Source: Bacillota bacterium
GTDB lineage: Bacteria; Bacillota; Clostridia; Acetivibrionales; DSM-1351
Assembly: GCA_023416275.1 (NCBI GenBank)
Contig: JAEZIB010000063.1
Location: 1-18,097, forward strand
Reading direction: 5' to 3'
Length of the DNA: 18,097 nt
Shown here: in pieces, positions 1 to 7,342 of the stretch
How positions within the stretch are numbered: the first letter of the stretch is position 1
How the letters are laid out: each line of letters starts with the position of its first letter
The notes under the pieces: model-generated
Databases searched by the model: none
What the model saw: only the letters and a program-made list of their open reading frames with translations
What the model was told of the DNA's origin: nothing
Translations under genes and position numbers: made by a program

Positions 1-125
1 GGCGGCAAAGGTGGCAAAGGCAATAGTAGCTTGAACGAAGTGAAAGCCAGCGTCTTTAGGCGCTGGCCGGTAACAAGCCCTTATAGGGCTAACACAAGCC
101 ACCCGTTTTACGGGTGGTCATGACT
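1..125 (+). mobile_element. Right end of an IS200/IS605-type (TnpB) element, omega-RNA-like
   Basis: Three hairpins follow one another within 75 bases: GCCAGCG/CGCTGGC (46-52 with 61-67), AGCCCT/AGGGCT (76-81 with 85-90) and CCACCCG/CGGGTGG (99-105 with 111-117), ending in TCATGACTT. This order, and the last hairpin next to TCATGAC, resembles the 3' end of tnpB-only IS200/IS605 elements, where the omega-RNA scaffold overlaps the transposon right end. Frame 1 stays open from base 1 to a TGA at 121-123 (G/K-rich, then serine-rich), so the tail of a coding region may run through it. The transposase or TnpB body lies outside the window. The family assignment rests on recalled pattern, not on a search. 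Confidence 0.55.
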
Positions 126-194
126 TAGCAAGGTTTAAACCAAAGTAAAGACAACATTATTTACATTTATTCCAAAAGCTTAATAATTTCATTA

Positions 195-206
195 CAATGT
201 TATAAT
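195..206 (+). promoter_or_regulatory. Possible extended -10 promoter for the MEMO/AMMECR1 gene
   Basis: TATAAT at 201-206 is preceded by TGT, giving an extended -10 (TGNTATAAT). No good -35 box is visible at 16-18 bases upstream. The gene starts at 306, so the leader would be about 90 bases. Confidence 0.35.
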
Positions 207-305
207 ATATGTTTATTGAGCAAAATAGTTAGTGACATCCATAGAAATTGACTTATATCGCAATATACTTGAAGGATAAATTAAAAATAGAAATGGGGTA
301 TAGAT

Positions 306-1700
306 ATGAGAGGGTATTACTTAATGCCGCATCCACCAATTATGATACATGAGATTGGAAAAGGTGAAGAGGCAAAAATCCAAAAAACTATTGACGGCTG
401 TAATACAATAGGAACAGAGATATCAGAATTAAGCGTTGATACTATTATTATAATAACGCCTCACGGAAATATTTTCAGAGATGCTATTGCTATGATAGGT
501 GAAGAAACCTTAGAGGGTAATTTAAGCCGATTTGGAGCTAGACAAGTAGCTTTCAAATTAAAAATCAATACTTTGCTTACCAATGAAATTATCAAGGAGG
601 CAGAGAAAGCTAATATTGCTGCAGTTGCATTAAGCAAACAAAATGAAAATATATACAGGGTAACACCTGAACTAGATCATGGAGTAGCTGTACCACTGTA
701 TCATATTAAGAATATAGATAAATATAAAATTGTGCATATTACTTATGGAATGTTAGCTCCAATAGAATTATATTCCTTTGGAATGGCTATAGAACAAGCG
801 TGTAAAAATACCAATACTCAAGCTGTAATAATAGCATCGGGTGACCTTTCTCACAGGCTGACAGAGGATGGAACATATCCGTACAGTCCATATGGAAGGA
901 AATTTGACTTGCAGCTAATGGATATTCTTAGAGAAGGGAGAATTATTGATTTATTCAATATGGATCAGATTTTAATTAATGAAGCAGCAGAATGTGGTCT
1001 GAGATCTCTCTATATTCTAGCAGGAGCCTTGGACGGCAAAGAGGCAAAGGCAGATATTTTGAGCTATGAGGGTCCCTTTGGAGTGGGTTATGGAGTGGCA
1101 AGATTTAATATTAAGTATGGAAAATCAATATACAGTGATTTAAAGCAAATAGGGAAGTCAAAGCACATAAGGAGATTAAAAGAAGGTAATTCATATACTA
1201 AGCTGGCTAGAAGAAATCTGGAAAATTACTTTAAGACAGGGAAGGCATTATCAGTTGATGATGTTAAGGATGTGGAACTGTTAAATAATAAAAAAGGTGT
1301 CTTTGTTTCACTGAAAATAAGAGGAGAGCTAAGGGGATGCATAGGTACTATTGAAGCAGTTACAGCATCAGTAGCAGAGGAAATATTGAATAATTCAATT
1401 TCTGCTGCCTTTAATGATCCCAGATTTTCACCTTTAAGAGAAGAAGAATTGTATGAAACAGATATTTCGGTAGATTTGCTATACCCTGCCCAGAAGTGTA
1501 GCTTTAATGAATTAGACCCTAAAAATTATGGTGTAATAGTGACTTTTGGAAGAAAAAGAGGACTACTGCTTCCAAATCTTGAAGGGGTAGATACAAAAGA
1601 AGAGCAAGTGTCTATAGCTCTTCAAAAAGCTGGAATTAATTCAAGTGAACCTTATGAAATTGAAAGATTTAAAGTAGAAAGGTTCAAAGAAATAGAATAA
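306..1700 (+). CDS. AmmeMemoRadiSam system fusion: MEMO-like (LigB-fold) domain plus AMMECR1 domain
   Basis: The protein has 464 residues in two domains. The N-terminal part (about 1-270) resembles MEMO / class III extradiol dioxygenase folds, with MPHPP at 8-12, TPHG at 51-54, LDHG at 123-126 and SGDLSHR at 178-184 supplying candidate metal-binding histidines and acids. The C-terminal part (about 295-464) is an AMMECR1 domain with the hallmark LRGCIG at 342-347. Such fusions normally sit beside a radical-SAM gene in the AmmeMemoRadiSam system, whose biochemical role I do not regard as settled. Here the radical-SAM neighbour is only a remnant (1713-1890), so this gene appears orphaned. The start ATG follows a modest GGGG ribosome-binding site at about 295. 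The assignment is secure at family level; enzymatic function is unknown. Confidence 0.88.
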   Translation: MRGYYLMPHPPIMIHEIGKGEEAKIQKTIDGCNTIGTEISELSVDTIIIITPHGNIFRDAIAMIGEETLEGNLSRFGARQVAFKLKINTLLTNEIIKEAEKANIAAVALSKQNENIYRVTPELDHGVAVPLYHIKNIDKYKIVHITYGMLAPIELYSFGMAIEQACKNTNTQAVIIASGDLSHRLTEDGTYPYSPYGRKFDLQLMDILREGRIIDLFNMDQILINEAAECGLRSLYILAGALDGKEAKADILSYEGPFGVGYGVARFNIKYGKSIYSDLKQIGKSKHIRRLKEGNSYTKLARRNLENYFKTGKALSVDDVKDVELLNNKKGVFVSLKIRGELRGCIGTIEAVTASVAEEILNNSISAAFNDPRFSPLREEELYETDISVDLLYPAQKCSFNELDPKNYGVIVTFGRKRGLLLPNLEGVDTKEEQVSIALQKAGINSSEPYEIERFKVERFKEIE

Positions 1701-1712
1701 TGAGGTGAAAAG

Positions 1713-1890
1713 GTGAAAAAGGAAGCGCTGTTTTATAGCGTAGAAAAGGAAAAAGTAAGATGCAGTCTTTGATAGAGAAAAGACAGCTATAGAAGACTTA
1801 AGAAAGGCATACAAGTTGTCAATGGGCAAACTCAGCTTTGTTTATGTGAGCAATGTAACCAAGGATGAAATGAAATATATTATTGATTAG
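1713..1890 (+). pseudogene. Remnant of the AmmeMemoRadiSam radical-SAM gene
   Basis: A GTG at 1713 behind GGTGAAAAGG opens a 19-codon frame (VKKEALFYSVEKEKVRCSL) that stops at TGA 1770-1772. It reads like the N-terminus of the AmmeMemoRadiSam radical-SAM enzyme just before its first cysteine motif. In another frame, from 1771 to the stop at 1888-1890, the translation contains DLRKAY and then FVYVSNV. This recalls the C-terminal segment of the same family, usually written with YVYVGNV. The roughly 250 residues in between, including the CxxxCxxC radical-SAM motif, are absent. I infer an internal deletion with frameshift. It lies 12 bases downstream of its expected operon partner. The family match is from memory. 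Confidence 0.58.
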
Positions 1891-1954
1891 TTGAATAATT
1901 AAAATCCTTAGTTTATACTAAACACAATAATAGTATAAAGTAAACTAAATAGGG

Positions 1955-1975
1955 ATTGCTTAGCAGAAAAGCAAT
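1955..1975 (+). promoter_or_regulatory. Hairpin in the mscL leader
   Basis: ATTGCTT (1955-1961) and AAGCAAT (1969-1975) form a 7-bp stem with a 7-base loop, 40 bases before the mscL start. Just upstream, 1904-1955 holds a looser imperfect inverted repeat around TTTATACTA and TAGTATAAA. It may be the end of the preceding transcript or a leader structure. No U-run follows. Confidence 0.3.
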
Positions 1976-2016
1976 TACTAAATAGGTTATCAATTTTAAA
2001 AAAGGGATGTGTTAAA

Positions 2017-2436
2017 ATGAAGAAATTTATATCTGAATTTAAAGAGTTTATTTCAAAAGGTAATGTTATTGATTTAGCTGTCGGTATCATTATCGGAAGT
2101 GCATTTACTGCCATTGTTAATTCATTGGTAAATCAGGTTATAATGCCTGCTATTGGTTTTATAATTGGCAAAATTGATTTTACAGGGCGAAAATTTCCAC
2201 CTGATGCAGCAGAGGGTGAGGCAGCAATAATGTATGGTGCTTTTATTCAGCAGATTATTAATTTCTTAATAATTGCATTTGTTGTATTCTGTATGGTAAA
2301 AATGATTAACAAGCTTAAAAGAGTTAAGGCTGAAGAAGTGAAGGAAAAGGTAGACGAAACTCCTCCACCATCAGCTGAACTTCAAATGCTGACAGAAATA
2401 CGAGATTTACTCAAGGAAAGTAAATCTGCAAAATAG
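2017..2436 (+). CDS. mscL: Large-conductance mechanosensitive channel MscL
   Basis: This inner-membrane channel opens under membrane tension and releases small solutes during hypo-osmotic shock; it works as a homo-oligomer. The 139 residues match the usual family length (about 130-150). The N-terminal amphipathic helix (MKKFISEFKEFISKGN) leads into the pore-lining first membrane helix with DLAVGIIIGSAFTAIVNSLV (about 19-38). A periplasmic loop follows, then a second helix (about 74-96, IIAFVVFCMVKMINKLKR) and a charged cytoplasmic helix at the C-terminus. AAGGGATG sits a few bases before the ATG. The gene appears monocistronic, with structured spacers on both sides. The identification is secure. 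Confidence 0.97.
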   Translation: MKKFISEFKEFISKGNVIDLAVGIIIGSAFTAIVNSLVNQVIMPAIGFIIGKIDFTGRKFPPDAAEGEAAIMYGAFIQQIINFLIIAFVVFCMVKMINKLKRVKAEEVKEKVDETPPPSAELQMLTEIRDLLKESKSAK

Positions 2437-2489
2437 TAGGAAAAACAAATATGAGTAAAAAGATGGCAAGTCAGACTTAATTTATTATC

Positions 2490-2534
2490 CATAGTTTGTA
2501 ATGTACTAAAAACCAACATCATGTCGGTTGTTTT
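2490..2534 (+). repeat. Dispersed hairpin repeat, copy 1
   Basis: The segment from ATCCATAG to the T-run closely matches 12829-12871, sharing the order CCAT(A/G)GTT, TA(A/G)TGT(A/G)CTAAAA, then a hairpin. Here the hairpin arms are AACCAACA (2511-2518) and TGTCGGTT (2522-2529), with one internal mismatch; the copy at 12849 is perfect. It could act as a weak terminator after mscL because TTTT follows the stem. Confidence 0.5.
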
Positions 2535-2579
2535 AGATAAAGCATCAATTTATGAACTAAGTTTGTAGTTGTTTTTAAC

Positions 2580-2655
2580 TCAACTATTTAGTTTAAATAG
2601 CAGTATTAATAGGCTTTAAGTTGTATATTCAACTGCGAAGATTGAGTAATTTATA
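2580..2655. repeat. Possible decayed MITE-like end
   Basis: ACTGCGAAGATTGAGTAAT near 2634-2652 resembles ACTGCGAAGTTTGATTTAAT at the right end of the MITE-like element at 12709-12996. No matching left end was found, so this is at most a truncated relic in the spacer before the ZIP gene. Confidence 0.3.
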
Positions 2656-2678
2656 TAAATAGAATGGTGGTGTGATAT

Positions 2679-3494
2679 ATGGAATGGTTAAGTAGTCAAA
2701 ATCATGTGTTATTAGCACTTATGGCAACATTAATGACATGGGCGCTGACAGCGCTTGGAGCATCTATGGTTTTCTTTTTTAAGGAAATAAATCAGAGGGT
2801 TCTTAACACCATGCTAGGATTTGCGGCAGGAGTTATGATTGCTGCCAGCTTTTGGTCACTATTAGCACCGGCAATAGAAATGGCGGAGAACTCTTTTTTA
2901 CCTGCATGGCTTGTTGCAGCAATTGGGTTTGTGGGAGGAGCTGCTTTTTTAGCAATAGCTGATAAGATTATTCCACATGCCCATTTCAATTCTAAGGAAG
3001 GCGAAAGTGAAGGTGTTTCAACAAAGCTTAGACGCAGCATACTATTAGTTTTTTCAATTACGTTACATAACATTCCCGAAGGCTTGGCTGTTGGTGTAGC
3101 GTTTGGTGCCGTAGCAAATGGAATAAACGACATGTCTATAATGTCAGCAGTGGCTGTAGCCATTGGGATAGGTATACAAAATTTTCCTGAAGGTGCTGCT
3201 GTATCCATTCCTTTAAGGAGAGAAGGGCTTTCACGCAGAAAGAGCTTTCTTTATGGACAGGCTTCTGGGTTAGTAGAGCCAATCGCAGGAGTTATAGGTG
3301 CACTTGCTGTTACTTTTATTAGGCCTATATTACCATATGCTCTTGCTTTTGCAGCGGGGGCAATGATTTTTGTTGTAGTTGAGGAACTTATTCCAGAGGC
3401 GCAGAGCGGTAATCACAAGAGTACACATCTCGCTACTGCTGGATGTATAATTGGATTTGCCGTTATGATGATATTAGATGTTGCTTTAGGATAG
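2679..3494 (+). CDS. ZIP-family metal transporter (ZupT-like)
   Basis: The protein is a 271-residue polytopic membrane transporter, expected to import zinc or related divalent metals. The diagnostic metal-site motifs of ZIP helices 4 and 5 are present: HNIPEG at 130-135 and QNFPEG at 167-172. The second has Gln in place of the first His seen in the paired motif of some members. Hydrophobic segments occur at about 11-33, 43-66, 75-95, 120-145, 155-178, 195-215, 220-240 and 248-270, matching the eight helices of the family. A short loop with HAHFN (100-104) lies between helices 3 and 4. The ATG follows GGTGGTG. Metal specificity cannot be read from the sequence, and no clear metal-repressor site was seen upstream. 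Confidence 0.93.
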   Translation: MEWLSSQNHVLLALMATLMTWALTALGASMVFFFKEINQRVLNTMLGFAAGVMIAASFWSLLAPAIEMAENSFLPAWLVAAIGFVGGAAFLAIADKIIPHAHFNSKEGESEGVSTKLRRSILLVFSITLHNIPEGLAVGVAFGAVANGINDMSIMSAVAVAIGIGIQNFPEGAAVSIPLRREGLSRRKSFLYGQASGLVEPIAGVIGALAVTFIRPILPYALAFAAGAMIFVVVEELIPEAQSGNHKSTHLATAGCIIGFAVMMILDVALG

Positions 3495-3677
3495 GAAGCA
3501 TTCATGAATACATCTTTTAATCAAAATATATTGTTTATCTGTTCAGCAAGCCTCCTAAAGCTGGTTATGCTTGATAAAATTCATCTAAAAACGAAAATAG
3601 CAGTTTAATTTACATAGGAATTAGTTTATTATTAGATTGGTAATTAATTAAATACAACTGTACAGGAGGATAAAGCT

Positions 3678-4736
3678 TTGAGTATTACAAAGAATTATTT
3701 CGGCACATTGCCAGATGGTACTGACGTAGACAGCTTCACATTAATAAATTCTAAAAATATGTCTGTAGATATTATTAATTTTGGAGGAATTGTAGTTTCA
3801 ATTCGTGTTCCTGATAAGAATGGTAACATATCCGATGTAGCATTGGGTTACGCTCAATTGGATAAATATATTGATAATGATGCTTACATTGGTGCATTAG
3901 TAGGGAGACACGCAAATAGGATAGAGGATGCAAGGTTCGAGTTAAATGGTAAGGTTTATGAGCTTTTAAAAAACGATGGTGAAAATCATCTTCATGGAGG
4001 TGGAATAGGTCTCCATAACGTTGTTTGGAAGGCAGAAGTATCAGAACAGAATGGAAAAGAAAAATTAGTTCTTACTCATACAAGTCCAGATGGGGAAGAA
4101 AACTACCCTGGAAAGCTGGATGTTACAGTTGAATACTCATTATCAGAGGAAAATGAACTGATAATAGATTATACTGCTGTTTCAGATAAAGATACTGTAG
4201 TTAATCTGACGAATCATGCCTACTTCAATCTCGCGGGACATAATTCAGGAGATGCTACACAACATCAGCTTTTTATTAATGCTGACTATTTTACTCCTGT
4301 CAATGATGAATGTATACCAACTGGAGACATTACAAGCGTTAAAGGAACTGTGATGGATTTCACAAAAATGAAGTGCATCGCTGATAATATAAATAGCACA
4401 GATGAGCAAATTGTAAATGGAAAAGGCTATGACCATAACTGGGTTCTTAACACAAAGGGAGATATTAATGAATTAGCTGCTGAACTATATGACCCTGAAA
4501 GTGGAAGAACTATAGAAGTGTATACTACAAAACCAGGAATTCAGTTTTATTCGGGTAATCACTTGAGCGAAAAGTATGTTGGTAAGGATAATACAGTTTA
4601 TGATTCGAGAACTGGAGTTTGTCTTGAGACTCAGTATTTCCCTAATGCGATGAAACACAAGAACTTTCCATCTCCTATTTTAAGGGCTGATGAAAAGTAC
4701 CATCATATAACAATATACAAGTTTACTAATAAATAA
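3678..4736 (+). CDS. galM: Aldose 1-epimerase (galactose mutarotase)
   Basis: The enzyme interconverts the alpha and beta anomers of aldoses such as galactose and glucose, feeding the Leloir pathway and sugar catabolism in the cytoplasm. The 352 residues match the family length. Motifs are in order: GRHANRI (77-82), NHLHGG (103-108), TNHAYFNL (178-185) with H180 as the expected catalytic acid, YDHNW (251-255) in the sugar site, GIQFYSGN (287-294), and GVCLETQ (313-319) with E317 as the catalytic base. I chose the TTG at 3678 because AGGAGG lies at 3664-3669 at ideal spacing. No other sugar genes are adjacent, and the gene is followed directly by a MITE-like element. Confidence 0.95.
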   Translation: MSITKNYFGTLPDGTDVDSFTLINSKNMSVDIINFGGIVVSIRVPDKNGNISDVALGYAQLDKYIDNDAYIGALVGRHANRIEDARFELNGKVYELLKNDGENHLHGGGIGLHNVVWKAEVSEQNGKEKLVLTHTSPDGEENYPGKLDVTVEYSLSEENELIIDYTAVSDKDTVVNLTNHAYFNLAGHNSGDATQHQLFINADYFTPVNDECIPTGDITSVKGTVMDFTKMKCIADNINSTDEQIVNGKGYDHNWVLNTKGDINELAAELYDPESGRTIEVYTTKPGIQFYSGNHLSEKYVGKDNTVYDSRTGVCLETQYFPNAMKHKNFPSPILRADEKYHHITIYKFTNK

Positions 4737-4909
4737 ATCAACTTTCGCACATATAAATTCTATCGCTGCGGTAGATTTATCAGTGGTTTGTTGCTAAAAT
4801 GATTGCATGGAAATAGTAAAGGTTCATCTACAAAAAATTCATGCAATTATTTTTAATCTAACTTTTTATTGATAAGTCTCCCACGCCTAATTTTTTAACT
4901 GGGAAGTCT
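4737..4909. repeat. MITE-like inverted-repeat element, copy A
   Basis: The left arm (4741-4812) and right arm (4837-4909) form a long imperfect stem. For example, TTTATCAGTGG... ATGATTGCATGGAA at 4777-4813 pairs with TTCATGCAATTATTTT... ATTGATAA at 4838-4874. The element aligns with copy B at 12709-12996: both carry GCGGTAGA, ATCA(G/A)TGGTTTGTTG and ATTCATGCAATTATTT in the same order. It contains no coding region and begins immediately after the epimerase stop codon. Confidence 0.65.
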
Positions 4910-4910
4910 G

Positions 4911-4947
4911 AAAAAACAAAAACCCCTGAACTCTTACAGGGGCTTTT
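4911..4947 (-). terminator. Intrinsic terminator of the zinc-ribbon gene (bidirectional)
   Basis: The stem CCCCTG (4923-4928) / CAGGGG (4937-4942) has an 8-base loop. On the minus strand it is followed by GTTTTTGTTTTTT; on the plus strand CTTTTT follows, so it may work both ways. Confidence 0.85.
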
Positions 4948-4996
4948 TGATGTCTGATTGATAAAAGCAACGTCAGTTTATTAATTGAGTTGCTTA

Positions 4997-5173
4997 TTAT
5001 CTTTTACCGTATCCGCCATTAAAGCTTTTCTGAGAAGCTTTCTTAGCTTTTCTGCAATCAGGACATCTTGCAGGTTCATTTGTAAATCCTTTTTCTGCGT
5101 AAAACTGTTGCTCACCAACAGTAAAGGTAAAAGTTGCACCGCAATCTTTACAAGTAAGAGTTTTATCTTCCAT
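4997..5173 (-). CDS. Small zinc-ribbon protein
   Basis: This 58-residue protein starts MEDKTLTCKDCGATF and has two CxxC knuckles, C8/C11 and C37/C40, the second as ARCPDCRKAKK. This spacing matches the small probable zinc-ribbon family found alone in many Clostridia. The middle (FTFTVGEQQFYAEKGF) is typical of that family, and the basic, glycine-containing tail ends in GGYGKR. The start is fixed by AGGAGG six bases upstream of the ATG. The gene has its own likely promoter (5281-5309) and a strong terminator just beyond the stop, so it is a single-gene unit. The function is unknown; nucleic-acid or protein binding through zinc is a reasonable guess only. Confidence 0.85.
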   Translation of the reverse strand: MEDKTLTCKDCGATFTFTVGEQQFYAEKGFTNEPARCPDCRKAKKASQKSFNGGYGKR

Positions 5174-5280
5174 GAGACTACCTCCTAAAAATTTTGTTGC
5201 TGAGCATATAAAACCTTATACATTACGGGATGAAAAAGGAGGTTATATCAGAATAAGAAATTATAAAGCTTAGCAATTTA

Positions 5281-5309
5281 ATTATACTATCGAGAATTGT
5301 AAAAATCAA
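5281..5309 (-). promoter_or_regulatory. Promoter of the zinc-ribbon gene
   Basis: On the minus strand TTGATT (5309-5304) and TATAAT (5286-5281) are separated by 17 bases, about 110 bases before the start codon. Confidence 0.55.
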
Positions 5310-5360
5310 GAAATTTTGAGGAACTTAGTATTTAAAAATATAAAAAAAATGAAATTTCTA

Positions 5361-5389
5361 TTGACAAATATGGTATTGTGCCGTAAAAT
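5361..5389 (+). promoter_or_regulatory. Promoter of tRNA-His
   Basis: TTGACA (5361-5366), a 17-base spacer and TAAAAT (5384-5389) form a near-consensus housekeeping promoter 44 bases before the tRNA. Confidence 0.8.
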
Positions 5390-5432
5390 ATCAAATGTGC
5401 CTTGCGAGACAGTGTCTTAAGAGACGTAATAT

Positions 5433-5510
5433 GGTGGGTATAGTTCAGCTGGTTAGAGCGCCAGATTGTGGTTCTGGATGTCGTGGGTTCGAATCCCACT
5501 ATCCACCCCA
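5433..5510 (+). tRNA. tRNA-His (GTG)
   Basis: The cloverleaf is complete: acceptor GTGGGTA (5434-5440) pairs with TATCCAC (5500-5506), the anticodon stem is CCAGA/TCTGG with GTG in the loop, the T loop is GGTTCGAATCC, and CCA is encoded at 5508-5510. G at 5433 is the extra G-1 opposite discriminator C at 5507, the identity element of histidine tRNA. It stands alone with its own promoter and terminator. Confidence 0.97.
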
Positions 5511-5512
5511 AG

Positions 5513-5549
5513 AAATAGTATAAACATTTTGTTTATACTATTTTTTTTT
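5513..5549 (+). terminator. Intrinsic terminator of tRNA-His
   Basis: AATAGTATAAAC and GTTTATACTATT form a 12-bp stem with a short T-rich loop, followed by a run of T residues. Confidence 0.85.
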
Positions 5550-6019
5550 CCTAGAATAAAAATTTAGGTTGAAAGTTAGAGCTTTTAGAAAAAAATTATT
5601 GTGGCTTCATTGTGTAAAACTACCTAAAAAATGTGTTTAGTGAAGCTCGATACTAAGATTTAAATAGTGCTTTATTGATAATCCTTTTTAAGAATTTTGA
5701 GTAAATTAACTTATTTAAAATAATATCAATACTAAACAATATCATTTTAGTTTATAACTTAATAATATTACAATAATTATGAAATAAAAATGAAACATTT
5801 TTTTTCTTTTTGCGTCTATAGTTGTTATATAGACTTAACTTTCAAGTTAAAACAGTGGGGAGGAACCTAAAAAATTAAAGTAAAGCATTTGTACAATACG
5901 AAAACTTGACACAAATATTATTCGAATAAGAGCTTATTGGAGATGTAGTTTCAAGTGGGTTTTTGCAAAATAGCTTGCCTAAATTTATGTGCCCTGAGCA
6001 CGGAGAGGAATGATTATTT
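5550..6019. other. AT-rich spacer before the lipoprotein gene
   Basis: No coding region is seen. Two adjacent inverted repeats stand out: GTCTATA (5814-5820) / TATAGAC (5828-5834), and TTAACT/AGTTAA at 5835-5850. They could be operator sites or a leader structure. A TTGACA at 5906-5911 has no convincing -10 partner. Confidence 0.4.
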
Positions 6020-7003
6020 ATGGTTAGAAAATTATTAATATGGTTAGTAATAGTGGTTGTATCATTTTCCGCGGTTGGGTGCGGCAGTAAATCTAGTGAA
6101 AGTACTGCTGATGTTCAAAACGAACAAGTTTCAGTTGATTTAAGTAAACCTATTAAAGGTGACACAGAAAAGCTTAATTTGACATTTAGAGAGGATAATT
6201 CAGCATCCGGTAGTGAGGAAGTTCAGGAAGTAAGTAATAGTGCAAATGGTCAAAGCTTAGCAAATATGTCCATTGGGCAAAAGATTATTTTTACTGGGCA
6301 GGTAAAAATGGAAACCTTGAATTTTGATAAAACTAAAACTGATTTATGCAAATACATAGCAGCTATAGGTGGCTTCACACAAAATTCATCAGTTCAGGGC
6401 GGAGGAATAGGCTATGCAGGAATAAAAAGTGCTGAATATGTATTTAGAGTTCCAAAGGCTAAATATAATCAGTCACTTATTGACTTAAGAAAATTCGGAA
6501 CTGTAGTATCAGAACAATCAAGTGGGGAAGATGTTACTGAACAATATTTTGATACTGAGGCACGATTAAAGTCATTAAAAATTCAACAGGATCGTTTGCA
6601 TGAGCTTCTTAAGAAAGCTGTAAAGATGGAGGATATATTAAAAATTGAAAAGGAGCTCCAGACAACATTGTATGAAATAGAAAATTATACCGGAACTCTC
6701 AGAAAATGGGATTCTCTTGTAGAATACTCAACATTGATGGTTAATATATCTGAAGTTGAGCAAATAAAGCCAGTAACACCTAAAGAAAAAGATGGATTCT
6801 TTCAAAGAATAGCTTTTAGCTTTAAAAATAGTTTGATAGGTGTAGGAGAATTTTTGCAGGATTTTGTAGTAGCCTTAGCTGGTGCATTGCCAGTAATTAT
6901 ACCAGTAGGGTTAATTTGTTACTTAATATTTAAAGTTGTGACAAAGAAAATTCGTAAATTAGAAAAAAAAGAAATTAGTGAGAAAGATGAAAATCAGGAA
7001 TAG
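6020..7003 (+). CDS. DUF4349 lipoprotein
   Basis: The 327-residue protein has a short basic N-terminus, a hydrophobic stretch and the lipobox SAVG-C with the lipidated cysteine at C21. A low-complexity Ser/Glu/Asn linker follows. The DUF4349 domain begins near KIIFTGQVKMETL (about 88) and includes FRVPKAKYNQSLIDLRKFG and a coiled-coil stretch (about 180-235: ARLKSLKIQQDRLHELLKKA, then KIEKELQTTLYEIENYTG). A C-terminal membrane helix at about 283-305 is followed by a charged tail. The protein is therefore held at the membrane at both ends, with the domain outside. The function of the family is not established; envelope association is inferred. GGAGAGG at 6002-6008 serves the ATG. An ATG at 6010 is out of frame and stops after five codons. 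Confidence 0.88.
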   Translation: MVRKLLIWLVIVVVSFSAVGCGSKSSESTADVQNEQVSVDLSKPIKGDTEKLNLTFREDNSASGSEEVQEVSNSANGQSLANMSIGQKIIFTGQVKMETLNFDKTKTDLCKYIAAIGGFTQNSSVQGGGIGYAGIKSAEYVFRVPKAKYNQSLIDLRKFGTVVSEQSSGEDVTEQYFDTEARLKSLKIQQDRLHELLKKAVKMEDILKIEKELQTTLYEIENYTGTLRKWDSLVEYSTLMVNISEVEQIKPVTPKEKDGFFQRIAFSFKNSLIGVGEFLQDFVVALAGALPVIIPVGLICYLIFKVVTKKIRKLEKKEISEKDENQE

Positions 7004-7080
7004 CAAAATAAATAGCAAATATGGAATATAATTTGTGTTAATTTATAGCAAACAGGAGTAATGTAATTACGAATAACTAA

Positions 7081-7178
7081 GGGCTGTTTCATAATGTATT
7101 TAACCCCATATATTTGATTCTGATAGTAAGAACCAGTATACGGTATATGGATAAAGATACATTAGGAACAGCCTTTTT
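7081..7178 (+). repeat. Long inverted repeat (MITE-like or large terminator)
   Basis: The left arm from GGGCTGTTTCATAATGTAT (7081-7099) and the right arm ending ATACATTAGGAACAGCC (7157-7173) pair along almost the full length, including CCATATA/TATATGG, leaving a loop near 7120-7130. TTTTT follows the right arm, so it can terminate transcription after the lipoprotein gene. The GGCTGTT ends resemble insertion-sequence termini. A short open frame running from 7114 to 7377 starts inside this stem and is not credited as a gene. Confidence 0.7.
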
Positions 7179-7299
7179 AATAGACTTTTTTGATGATAAT
7201 ACGTATTATAGAAGTATGTTGATTCAAGAATTTTTTAAAGTTAATTGCTGTTTTAAACTTTGCTCAATAGAAGTTCGGAAAATAAATTTGTTCATGGAG

Positions 7300-7342
7300 C
7301 TTTACCAAATTTTTGTGCCCAAAGTGGGTATGGGAGGTTATT
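7300..7342 (+). promoter_or_regulatory. Conserved leader before the DUF116 gene
   Basis: The segment TTTGTGCCCAAAGTGGG, then TATGGGAGGTTATT and the ATG, is nearly identical to the prfC leader at 10627-10664 on the other strand. CCCA/TGGG forms a tiny hairpin directly before the GGGAGG ribosome-binding site. Confidence 0.55.

Noticed and set aside
3535..3585. Imperfect inverted repeat between the ZIP and galM genes
   Set aside because: Only short separated pairings (TTTATC/GATAAA, CAGC/GCTG) are found, too weak to support a terminator or riboswitch.
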